This document shows positions 1 through 5,337 of a DNA stretch of 5,428 bases, piece by piece. The stretch spans positions 1 through 5,428 of the forward strand of contig URFB01000093.1 in the NCBI GenBank assembly GCA_900547045.1. The letters run 5' to 3'. Source of the stretch: an uncultured Mollicutes bacterium (lineage in GTDB: Bacteria; Bacillota_I; Bacilli_A; Acholeplasmatales; Anaeroplasmataceae). The notes under the pieces are model-generated. The model saw only the letters and a list, made by a program, of their open reading frames with translations. It had not been told where the DNA came from and did not search any database. Each line of letters starts with the position of its first letter. Within the stretch, counting starts at the first letter, position 1. The translations under genes were made by a program, and so were the position numbers.

Positions 1-1239
1 ATTAGAAATGATCTAGGAATTAATTATGAAGCTGAGGTTTTAAGATTAATTGACGCCTTTAGATCATCAGGCTTATTTGTAGGTTCGGTTTGCGTTACTC
101 AATATCAGGACGCTCCTACAGTAAATACCTTCATTAAAAAGCTTAATAATTTAGGTATTAGTGTTTATAAGCACTATATAATTGAGGGCTATCCTCACTG
201 TATCGATAAAATTATTAGTGAAGAGGGCTTTGGTAAAAATGAATATATTAAAACATCCCATAAAATTGTGGTTGTAACCGCGCCAGGTCCTGGTTCAGGG
301 AAAATGGCTACCTGTCTTTCACAGCTTTATCATGAAAATAAAAATGGTATTAAAGCGGGCTATGCTAAATATGAGACCTTCCCAATTTGGAATTTAGACC
401 TAAAGGATCCGGTAAATGTCGCCTATGAGGCCGCTACAGCTGATCTTGCGGACGTCAATATGATTGACCCGTATCATTTGAATCACTATGGTAAGCTTAC
501 AGTTAACTACAATCGTGATGTAGAAATCTTTCCTGTATTAAAATCGATGTTTACCGCCATTTATGGCAAGTGTCCTTATGAATCACCTACCGATATGGGG
601 GTTAATATGGCGGGCTTCGCGATTGTTGATCATGAGCTAGCTTCAAGAGCTAGTAAGGATGAAATCATTAGAAGATATTATCAAACCAAGGTTGATTTAA
701 GAAATGGTAAGGTTTCAGAATCAGCGCTTGAAAAAATTAAGCTTTTAATGCAAAGCCTAAATATCAATGAAAATGAAAGAAAATGTGTACTTTATGCTCA
801 TAAGAAGAAGGAAGAAAGCCAAACCGAGTCAATGGCTCTAGAGATGCCTGATGGTACCATTATTAGTGCTAAAACCTCAAATTTACTGCTCGCACCTAGC
901 GCCTTAATTTTAAATGCACTTAAGTATTTAGCCAAAATTCCTGATGACATTCCACTTCTTTCATATCAAATTATTGAGCCTATTTGTAATTTAAAGGTTA
1001 ATGACTTAGGTAACCATAATCCAAGGCTTCATGTCAATGAGGTTTTAAATGCACTTGCGATATCAGCCTCAACTAATCCTCTAGCCTCGCTTGCGATGTC
1101 TAAGCTTAGTATGCTTAAAGGAGCTCAAGCTCATTCAACTGTTATTTTAAGTGAGGTTGATAGTAATCTATTAAAAAAGCTTAAAATCGATTTAACAACA
1201 GACGATGAGGCCTATGCTCATAAGCTTTACGTCAGATAA
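1..1239 (+). CDS. DUF1846 (UPF0371) family protein, 5' end missing
   Basis: The reading frame is open from the first base, so the gene begins upstream of the window; the GTG at 268 is internal and not the start. The 412 visible codons compare with about 495 residues for the family, so roughly 80-85 N-terminal residues are missing. Recognition rests on family-typical blocks: LGINYEAEVLRLID near visible residue 5, VGSVCVTQY near 27, TAPGPGSGKMATC near 93, YAKYETFPIWNL near 121, AYEAATADL and DVNMIDPYHL near 141-160, YNRDVEIFPVL near 170, SPTDMGVNMAGFA near 195, and NPRLHVNE and KGAQAHST near the C-terminus. The PGPGSGK segment resembles a P-loop but does not fit the Walker A spacing exactly. 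Proteins of this family have been crystallised, but I know of no established reaction, so no function is given. No signal peptide or membrane segment is visible in the present part, so it is probably cytoplasmic. The gene ends in tandem TAA TAA followed at once by a terminator, so it is the last gene of its transcript. Confidence 0.93.
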   Translation: MRNDLGINYEAEVLRLIDAFRSSGLFVGSVCVTQYQDAPTVNTFIKKLNNLGISVYKHYIIEGYPHCIDKIISEEGFGKNEYIKTSHKIVVVTAPGPGSGKMATCLSQLYHENKNGIKAGYAKYETFPIWNLDLKDPVNVAYEAATADLADVNMIDPYHLNHYGKLTVNYNRDVEIFPVLKSMFTAIYGKCPYESPTDMGVNMAGFAIVDHELASRASKDEIIRRYYQTKVDLRNGKVSESALEKIKLLMQSLNINENERKCVLYAHKKKEESQTESMALEMPDGTIISAKTSNLLLAPSALILNALKYLAKIPDDIPLLSYQIIEPICNLKVNDLGNHNPRLHVNEVLNALAISASTNPLASLAMSKLSMLKGAQAHSTVILSEVDSNLLKKLKIDLTTDDEAYAHKLYVR

Positions 1240-1243
1240 TAAG

Positions 1244-1271
1244 AAAGCTATAGTTTTCTATAGCTTTTTTT
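1244..1271 (+). terminator. Intrinsic terminator after the DUF1846 gene
   Basis: A perfect 10-bp stem, AAAGCTATAG (1244-1253) with CTATAGCTTT (1258-1267), closes a TTTT loop and runs into a T tract ending at 1271. It begins 4 bases after the first stop codon. This separates the DUF1846 transcript from the beta-glucuronidase gene, which must therefore have its own promoter or depend on read-through. Confidence 0.88.
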
Positions 1272-1300
1272 GTATGAAATGGGCTTAATATATCCATAAT
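1270..1300 (+). promoter_or_regulatory. Possible weak promoter of the beta-glucuronidase gene
   Basis: Only 45 bases lie between the terminator and the ATG at 1317. The best candidate is TTGTAT (1270-1275) and CATAAT (1295-1300) with a 19-bp spacer. A start about 7 bases downstream would leave a leader of about 10 nt that barely contains the Shine-Dalgarno sequence. TAATAT at 1286-1291 is an alternative -10 with no good -35. A promoter is expected here from the terminator upstream, but the exact elements are uncertain. Confidence 0.25.
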
Positions 1301-1306
1301 ATATTT

Positions 1307-1313
1307 AGGTGAT
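1307..1313 (+). promoter_or_regulatory. Shine-Dalgarno site of the beta-glucuronidase gene
   Basis: AGGTGAT matches the 3' half of the full AAGGAGGTGATC complement of 16S rRNA and sits 3 bases before the ATG at 1317. The spacing is short because pairing uses the downstream part of the site, the same habit as at 3161-3169 and 4013-4018. Confidence 0.75.
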
Positions 1314-1316
1314 TAA

Positions 1317-3116
1317 ATGGCAGATATTATGCTTTATCCTAAAAACACAAAAACACGTATGAAAATAGATTTGTGTGGAATGTGGGATTTTATTTTTGAT
1401 TTTGATAATCTAGGAGATACTAAGGATTATGCTAAGGGCTTCTTTAAGGGTGAAAGTATTCCCGTCCCTGCAAGCTATAATGATTTCTTTACCGATAAGG
1501 AAAGCCGAGATTTCGTTGGTAATGTTTGGTATAAAAAGGAATTTTATTTAACTAGCAAGCTTAAGGACTATGATATTAACCTGCGCTTTGATGGAGCGGC
1601 TCATGAAGCCTATGTATTCTTAAATGGTAATTTAATAAGACACCATATTGGAGGCTTTTTACCCTTTAGTATTCCGATTAATGATTTAATTAAATGGGAT
1701 GAGAAAAATCTTATTGTTGTAAAGCTTAATAATGAGCTTTCTATCCACAGCCTTCCTTGTGGAGAGGTTAAGCTGGGAATGGACGGAAGGAAAATTAATA
1801 AGCCTTATTTTGATTTTTATCATTATTCAGGTTTAATTAGACCTGTTAGGCTTGTAATTACCCCTAAAAAATCCATTACCGATATTTCACTTAAGCATGA
1901 AATAGATGGTAATAATACTAATACATTTTATAGTGTTAAAGCTACAGGTGATGCTAAGCTTAGGCTTAGGGTTTATGATGAATATGGGAAGGTTGTTTCC
2001 ACGTCAAACGATATTGAGGGAAATATAAAAATTGAAAATACCAGGCTTTGGTCGCCTAAGAGCCCTTATTTATATCGCTTTTCATTTGAACTATATGATG
2101 GGGATAATTTAATTGATGAATATCCGCTCGATGTGGGAATAAGAACAGTAGATATTAAAGATAATGAAATTCTTTTAAATGGTAAAGCCATTTATTTAAA
2201 GGGCTTTGGCCGCCATGAGGATTTCTATATTAGTGGAAGAGGCGAAAATCTCCCGGTAATGAAACGAGATTTTAAACTTATGAAATGGACTAACGCTAAT
2301 TCCTTTAGAACAAGCCACTATCCCTATAGTGAAGAGGAATATATTTTAGCTGATAAGGAAGGCTTCTTAATTATTGATGAGCTTCCAGCAGTAGGCTTTT
2401 TTCCATCCTTAATGAACGCGCTTGATGCTGGTAGTGGACAAAAGGCAGATGCCTTCTTTGAGATGCCAGGTGTAGATACTACTACACTTGAAAATCATCT
2501 TCATGCCTTAGCTGAGCTTGTGCTTAGAGATAAAAATTATGCGAGTGTAATTGCGTGGAGTCTATTTAATGAGCCAGATACAACATCATCTTCTAAGGCC
2601 ATACCTTATTTTAAGGCGGTCTTTGATAAATGTAGAGAGCTTGATATTGAAGGACGTCCACGTAGCTTTTCAATGATTATGAGCTCAACTAAGGATAGCT
2701 GTAAATGCTATGGCATGGCGGATTTTATTATGCTTAACCGCTATTATGGCTGGTATAGAGAAGGCGGAATGCTTAAGGAAGCCTGCATAGAGCTTGACCA
2801 TGAGCTTGATAAATGGGATGAGCTAAATAAACCGCTTATCTTTTCTGAATATGGAGCAGATACCTATCAGGGTCTAAAGCGTCTTCCAGCAAGCATGTGG
2901 AGTGAAAATTATCAGCTTGAATTTTTAAAGGGCTATCACGAGGTCTTTGACAAACACAAGTGTGTTTGTGGAGAGCAAATTTGGAATTTCGCCGACTTTG
3001 AAACATCAGAGGGTGTATTTAGGGTTGGTGGAAATAAAAAAGGAATATTCACCAGAGAAAGAGAGCCTAAGCTTAGTGCCTTTTATTTAAAGGAAAGATG
3101 GGCTATGCTTAAATAA
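1317..3116 (+). CDS. uidA: Beta-glucuronidase, glycoside hydrolase family 2 (UidA-like)
   Basis: The enzyme hydrolyses beta-D-glucuronides by the retaining mechanism, releasing glucuronic acid. At 599 residues it matches the length of E. coli UidA (603). Domains in order are an N-terminal jelly-roll sugar-binding domain (about 12-180, with GNVWYKKEF and RFDGAAHEAYVFLNG), an immunoglobulin-like domain (about 185-275) and a TIM barrel (about 280-599). Visible active-site elements are GFGRHED (296-302), SFRTSHYPYSEEE (329-341), the acid/base Glu419 in WSLFNEPD, NRYYGWY (474-480), the nucleophile Glu511 in FSEYGAD, and WNFADF (556-561). Asn573 and Lys575 in GGNKKGIFTR are the N-x-K pair that recognises the glucuronate carboxylate and separates glucuronidases from GH2 galactosidases. 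Residues 362-388 form a long Loop 1 comparable in length with that of E. coli. There is no signal peptide, so the enzyme is cytoplasmic and its substrates must be imported. The start is supported by AGGTGA at 1307-1312, 4 bases before the ATG. No glucuronide transporter or uronate-catabolism gene is nearby; a small ArsR-like gene follows after 56 bp. Confidence 0.95.
   Translation: MADIMLYPKNTKTRMKIDLCGMWDFIFDFDNLGDTKDYAKGFFKGESIPVPASYNDFFTDKESRDFVGNVWYKKEFYLTSKLKDYDINLRFDGAAHEAYVFLNGNLIRHHIGGFLPFSIPINDLIKWDEKNLIVVKLNNELSIHSLPCGEVKLGMDGRKINKPYFDFYHYSGLIRPVRLVITPKKSITDISLKHEIDGNNTNTFYSVKATGDAKLRLRVYDEYGKVVSTSNDIEGNIKIENTRLWSPKSPYLYRFSFELYDGDNLIDEYPLDVGIRTVDIKDNEILLNGKAIYLKGFGRHEDFYISGRGENLPVMKRDFKLMKWTNANSFRTSHYPYSEEEYILADKEGFLIIDELPAVGFFPSLMNALDAGSGQKADAFFEMPGVDTTTLENHLHALAELVLRDKNYASVIAWSLFNEPDTTSSSKAIPYFKAVFDKCRELDIEGRPRSFSMIMSSTKDSCKCYGMADFIMLNRYYGWYREGGMLKEACIELDHELDKWDELNKPLIFSEYGADTYQGLKRLPASMWSENYQLEFLKGYHEVFDKHKCVCGEQIWNFADFETSEGVFRVGGNKKGIFTREREPKLSAFYLKERWAMLK
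2950..2969. repeat. Perfect inverted repeat inside the beta-glucuronidase gene
   Basis: ACAAACACA (2950-2958) and TGTGTTTGT (2961-2969) are perfect 9-bp inverted arms separated by AG. They encode a KHKCVCG stretch where E. coli UidA has a different sequence. No T tract follows. A coding coincidence is the simplest reading; an intragenic operator or mRNA hairpin about 200 bp ahead of the regulator gene is possible. Confidence 0.45.
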
Positions 3117-3149
3117 GCATAATGCTAGTTAATTATTAGCTTTTATGCT
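3116..3149 (+). repeat. Two-part hairpin in the gap between the beta-glucuronidase and ArsR-like genes
   Basis: AGCATAA (3116-3122) pairs with TTATGCT (3143-3149), enclosing GCTAG (3124-3128) paired with TTAGC (3136-3140, one G-U) around a 7-nt loop, with a 1x2 internal loop between the stems. It starts within the stop codon of the upstream gene. No T run follows on this strand, so it does not look like an intrinsic terminator. It could be an mRNA-stabilising or processing hairpin, or an operator for the adjacent regulator. The 12-pair structure is seen in the sequence; any role is inferred. Confidence 0.5.
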
Positions 3150-3160
3150 AAGATTAAAAT

Positions 3161-3169
3161 GGTGGTGAT
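3161..3169 (+). promoter_or_regulatory. Strong Shine-Dalgarno site of the ArsR-like gene
   Basis: GGTGGTGAT differs at one position from GGAGGTGAT, the ideal complement of the 16S rRNA tail, and lies 3 bases before the ATG at 3173. It fixes the start and argues that this small frame is a real, translated gene rather than a chance ORF. Confidence 0.8.
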
Positions 3170-3172
3170 TTT

Positions 3173-3439
3173 ATGCATAAGGATGAGGCTGCAAGAGGAT
3201 TTGCACTACTTGCTAATCCCGATCGTGTTAAGATTTGCAAAATGCTTTATAATAAGGGTGATTTATCCTATGAGGAGCTTTTAGCAATGATGTCAGATGA
3301 AGAGGAATTAAAGAAAAATCTAAGAATTTTAATTGAGGGTGGTCTTATAGCTTTAGCTGATAAATATAGTATTAGAAAAGGCTATTTGGATACCTTACTT
3401 GATTTTATTAAAAACCCTTGTGGATGCACAAGAAAATAA
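3173..3439 (+). CDS. Small ArsR-like winged-helix protein with C-terminal Cys-Gly-Cys
   Basis: The 88-residue protein carries an ArsR-type start, FALLANPDRVKICKML (10-25), equivalent to the family's L-A-D-P-T-R-L-x-I block. It continues with LSYEELLAMM (31-40) and a presumed recognition helix ending NLRILIEGGLI (49-59). A very short wing (about KYSIRKG, 64-70) and a last helix (71-80) lead to the tail NPCGCTRK. ArsR-family proteins are usually 95-120 residues and dimerise, releasing DNA when they bind metal or another signal. Here Cys83, Cys85 and Cys22 are candidate ligands, but the CxC lies at the extreme C-terminus rather than in the alpha-3 site of ArsR/CadC. The presumed recognition helix begins with acidic Asp-Glu-Glu-Glu (42-45), which is odd for DNA contact. 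The gene lies 56 bp after the beta-glucuronidase with a strong Shine-Dalgarno and no promoter seen in between, so co-transcription is likely. It may control that enzyme, or once controlled the decayed ABC transporter downstream; neither target is shown. Confidence 0.75.
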   Translation: MHKDEAARGFALLANPDRVKICKMLYNKGDLSYEELLAMMSDEEELKKNLRILIEGGLIALADKYSIRKGYLDTLLDFIKNPCGCTRK

Positions 3440-3473
3440 TATCATTTGACAAATTACAAACGAGAGATGGAAT

Positions 3474-3497
3474 AAAGAATGTAGCAATACATTTTTT
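3474..3497 (+). terminator. Probable weak terminator after the ArsR-like gene
   Basis: AAAGAATGTA (3474-3483) pairs with TACATTTTTT (3488-3497) through 10 pairs, one G-U, closed by a GCAA tetraloop of the stable GNRA class. The right arm is itself a T run and is followed by more T-rich sequence. The stem is AT-rich, so termination may be partial. Its place 35 bp after the stop suits the end of the beta-glucuronidase / ArsR-like transcript. Confidence 0.55.
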
Positions 3498-3510
3498 ATT
3501 TATTTATGAG

Positions 3511-3528
3511 TTAGTTGTGCATAACTAA
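3511..3528. repeat. 18-bp near-perfect palindrome, operator-like
   Basis: TTAGTTGTGCATAACTAA has perfect 6-bp outer arms (TTAGTT / AACTAA) and a central TGCA, with one mismatch pair. The size and symmetry resemble a dimeric-repressor operator of the MarR or TetR kind. It lies between the terminator and the recognisable permease relic, where a promoter of that lost gene might have been. It could equally be decayed coding sequence, because the relic's frame may extend through it. Confidence 0.4.
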
Positions 3529-3537
3529 GAGGCATGA

Positions 3538-3953
3538 GATGAGCTTTTAGTAGCCTTTAATACCATGATGGATACAATGATTTGATTTTAATTTTAGCCG
3601 TTGTTGCCCTTTATAATTTAGTATCCTTAGGCTATATTGAAAAATATAAGGAGTTATCAACCTTTAAGATTGTAGGATTTAAGGATAAGTGTATTGGTCA
3701 AATCCTTATTGCTCAAATAATGTGAATAACTTATTATAGGTCTTATTCTTGGTCCTCTAGTTGGGGCTTTTGGCTTGATCCTTTAATGGACTCCCTTGCT
3801 GGTGAATATGATATGAATACCTATTTTGGCTATCTATCCTATATTGTGGGTATTTTAGTACTGCTTCTTGTATCAGCCATAACAATGTTTTTAATTATAA
3901 GAAGAGTTAAAAAATTAGATATGACAAGTGCTCTTAAGGAGAAAGAGGTATAA
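3538..3953 (+). pseudogene. Decayed FtsX-family ABC-transporter permease, C-terminal remnant
   Basis: Conceptual translation in shifting frames gives a recognisable FtsX permease C-terminus. It begins DELLVAFNTMMDTMI (from 3538), then LILAVVALYNL and GYIEKYKELSTFKIVGFKD (frame through 3597). IIGLILGPLVGAFGL follows (from 3733 in another frame), then DPLMDSLAGEYDM (from 3777) and a last membrane segment ending FLIIRRVKKLDMTSALKEKEV with TAA at 3951-3953. Breaks are a frameshift near 3580-3585, TGA at 3723, a frame change near 3732 and a compensating one near 3775. Upstream, the first frame is broken by TAA at 3526 and TGA at 3535, though similarity may continue weakly to about 3510. Intact permeases of this kind have several hundred residues, so most of the gene and its ATPase partner are gone. 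The parent would have been an inner-membrane subunit of an export or lipid/peptide-handling ABC system. The substrate is unknown. Confidence 0.82.
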
Positions 3954-3967
3954 GTAAAAAATATTTC

Positions 3968-3996
3968 TTCTATTATTTTTAATAATATGATACAAT
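3968..3996 (+). promoter_or_regulatory. Extended -10 promoter of the rlmB-sigma transcript
   Basis: TGATACAAT (3988-3996) is a TGn-extended -10 with 5 of 6 bases of TATAAT. The 17-bp-spaced -35 position (TTCTAT, 3968-3973) is weak, which is common for extended -10 promoters. Transcription would start near 4003, giving a leader of about 20 nt with the Shine-Dalgarno at 4013. The -10 overlaps the ATG at 3995, so that ATG cannot be the translation start. Confidence 0.65.
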
Positions 3997-4012
3997 GTCA
4001 TTGACGAAAAAT

Positions 4013-4018
4013 GGTGAT
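4013..4018 (+). promoter_or_regulatory. Shine-Dalgarno site that sets the rlmB start at 4022
   Basis: GGTGAT lies 3 bases before the ATG at 4022. The 12 bases GGTGATTTTATG here are identical to those at the ArsR-like gene start (3164-3175). Nothing comparable precedes the earlier in-frame ATG at 3995, so the shorter product is chosen. Confidence 0.75.
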
Positions 4019-4021
4019 TTT

Positions 4022-4726
4022 ATGATAAAAATATACGGAAAAAATTGCACATATGAGGCAATATTTGCAAATCATAAGCTTGAATGTGTTTATACAACCC
4101 AAGAGACTATTAAAAAGGATCCTAATTTTACTAGACTTCTTGAGGATAAGAAAATTAAGTATCAAATTATTGATAAGAAGAAAATGGATTCAATGTTCCC
4201 TCAATCTCAGGGCTATGGAGCTATTGCGAGCGATTATCAATATGTTACGCTTGAGGATTCTCTTAAAAAGAAGCAGGAAGGACGCGAGCTATATCTTGTC
4301 CTAGATGGTCTTGAGGACCCTCATAACTTTGGGGCGATTTTAAGAAGTGCGGATGCCTTTGGTGTTAAGGGTGTTATTATTCCTAAGAATCGTTCGATAA
4401 GCGTTACTGAGGTTGTAGCACATGTATCAACAGGTGCAATTGAGTATGTTGATATTATTATGGTTAATAATTTAAATCAGGCACTTACTAAGCTTAAGGA
4501 TGCGGGCTACTGGATTGTAGGAACTGATGCGTCAGGAGATAAAAAGGCTTCTGATCTTCCTAAGGATTTAAATTTAGTGGTAATTATCGGCTCGGAGGGC
4601 TTTGGTATGTCACGTCTTGTTAAAAAGCAATGTGACTATATGATGCAAATCCCAATGGTAGGTCATGTTAATTCCCTAAACGCCTCTGTTTCATGTGGCA
4701 TTGTACTGGCATTAATTAATGAATAG
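4022..4726 (+). CDS. rlmB: 23S rRNA (guanosine-2'-O-)-methyltransferase RlmB, SpoU/TrmH family
   Basis: This SPOUT-class enzyme uses S-adenosylmethionine to methylate a ribose 2'-OH of RNA. The RlmB subfamily modifies G2251 (E. coli numbering) in the P-loop of 23S rRNA. The 234-residue protein has a short N-terminal RNA-recognition domain, starting IYGKN, to about residue 75, then the trefoil-knot catalytic domain. SpoU motif 1 is LDGLEDPHNFGAILRSADAFG (split here at 94-114; Asn102 and Arg108 key), motif 2 is IIGSEGFGMS (188-197), and motif 3 is PMVGHVNSLNASVSCG (211-226). I start at ATG 4022, not at the in-frame ATG 27 bases upstream, because the latter overlaps the -10 and has no Shine-Dalgarno. 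The enzyme is cytoplasmic and acts as a dimer in this family. The sigma-factor gene begins 4 bp after its TAG stop, so the two are cotranscribed. Exact target specificity is by homology and gene order. Confidence 0.92.
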   Translation: MIKIYGKNCTYEAIFANHKLECVYTTQETIKKDPNFTRLLEDKKIKYQIIDKKKMDSMFPQSQGYGAIASDYQYVTLEDSLKKKQEGRELYLVLDGLEDPHNFGAILRSADAFGVKGVIIPKNRSISVTEVVAHVSTGAIEYVDIIMVNNLNQALTKLKDAGYWIVGTDASGDKKASDLPKDLNLVVIIGSEGFGMSRLVKKQCDYMMQIPMVGHVNSLNASVSCGIVLALINE

Positions 4727-4730
4727 CTAA

Positions 4731-5258
4731 ATGGATTTTAATCATTATAATGATAAAGAATTAATTTATTTAATAAAGGATGGCTCTAATCCTAGAGCCT
4801 TAGAATTATTTGTTAATAAATATAGAATTTTATCCTTAAAGCTTATAAGAAAAACTATGATAAAAGGCTATGAAGAGGATGATTTGCTTTCAGAAGCAAA
4901 TGAGATATTAATGAAATGCATCAATAAATATTCAAATAACGGTTCATTTTATACCTACTTTTCAATAAGCCTTAGAAGATATCTTTATAAGCTTAAATAT
5001 CACGAGCAGGATGATTTGCTAAGACTAAGTGAGGATATCGCTGATGAGCGTATTTATGAGGCTCAGTATATAGATGAAATTAGGATTAAGCAAATCTATA
5101 AAAGAAGCAGTAACCTTCAAAAGCAAATCGAAGCTTTAATTTTAAAGGGCTTTTCTATTAGTGAAATTTCTAAAAAATTAGAAATTACACCATATAAAAT
5201 CTATTATGAAATGCGAAAGCTTAAGAGTGATGATAAAAAACAGGACAATTCAAAATAA
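4731..5258 (+). CDS. SigH-like RNA polymerase sigma factor (sigma-70 family)
   Basis: A 175-residue protein with the two-domain layout of small sigma-70 factors. Region 2 (about 8-90) has ELIYLIKDGSNPRALELFVNKY, split as 10-19 and 20-31, then the region 2.2-like EEDDLLSEANEILMKCINKY (48-67) and SFYTYFSISLRRYL (72-85). These align by eye with the equivalent DREDIVQEG and AFAELCITRQI parts of Bacillus SigH. A linker follows, then region 4 (about 126-165) with the helix-turn-helix IEALILKGFSISEISKKLEI (133-152). It is shorter than Bacillus SigH (218). Position supports SigH descent: between rlmB and rpmG, as in Bacillus minus yacP. No Shine-Dalgarno precedes the ATG and it starts 4 bp after the rlmB stop, so translation is probably coupled. 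Bacillus SigH drives stationary-phase, competence and early sporulation genes; the targets here are unknown. No anti-sigma gene is visible. Confidence 0.82.
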   Translation: MDFNHYNDKELIYLIKDGSNPRALELFVNKYRILSLKLIRKTMIKGYEEDDLLSEANEILMKCINKYSNNGSFYTYFSISLRRYLYKLKYHEQDDLLRLSEDIADERIYEAQYIDEIRIKQIYKRSSNLQKQIEALILKGFSISEISKKLEITPYKIYYEMRKLKSDDKKQDNSK

Positions 5259-5273
5259 ATCAGGTATTTTAAC

Positions 5274-5302
5274 TTGACTTAAAATAAAACTTATAATAAA
5301 AT
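5274..5302 (+). promoter_or_regulatory. Housekeeping-type promoter of rpmG
   Basis: TTGACT (5274-5279, 5 of 6 to TTGACA) and TAAAAT (5297-5302, 5 of 6 to TATAAT) are separated by exactly 17 bp. A perfect TATAAT at 5292-5297 is only 12 bp from the -35 and is therefore less likely to be the -10 of this pair. Transcription should start near 5309, about 29 nt before rpmG. No terminator is seen between the sigma gene and this promoter. Confidence 0.75.
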
Positions 5303-5337
5303 TATATGGTAAACACTGATAAAGGTGGTTTTTTATT

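Noticed and set aside
268..270. GTG at 268 as the start of a 323-residue protein.
   Set aside because: The frame is open to base 1 and the upstream residues match the DUF1846 family, so this is an internal Val codon.
3446..3474. Consensus -35 TTGACA at 3446-3451 as a promoter for the gene-poor region.
   Set aside because: The best -10 at 16 bp is only TGGAAT and the next structure downstream is a terminator hairpin, so there is no support for a working promoter.
3535..3725. TGA codons in the permease relic (3535, 3723) at places where Trp would be tolerable, suggesting TGA = Trp (genetic code 4).
   Set aside because: All 13 Trp codons in the intact genes are TGG with no in-frame TGA, and the relic also has a TAA and several frame changes that recoding cannot repair.
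3971..3987. TATTATT / AATAATA inverted repeat as a terminator after the permease relic.
   Set aside because: All A-T stem with a 3-base loop and no T tract after it; it lies in the spacer of the rlmB promoter and is expected by chance in such AT-rich sequence.
4053..4304. 83-residue ORF in another frame inside rlmB.
   Set aside because: Shadow frame fully inside a strongly conserved gene, with no Shine-Dalgarno and no recognisable domain.
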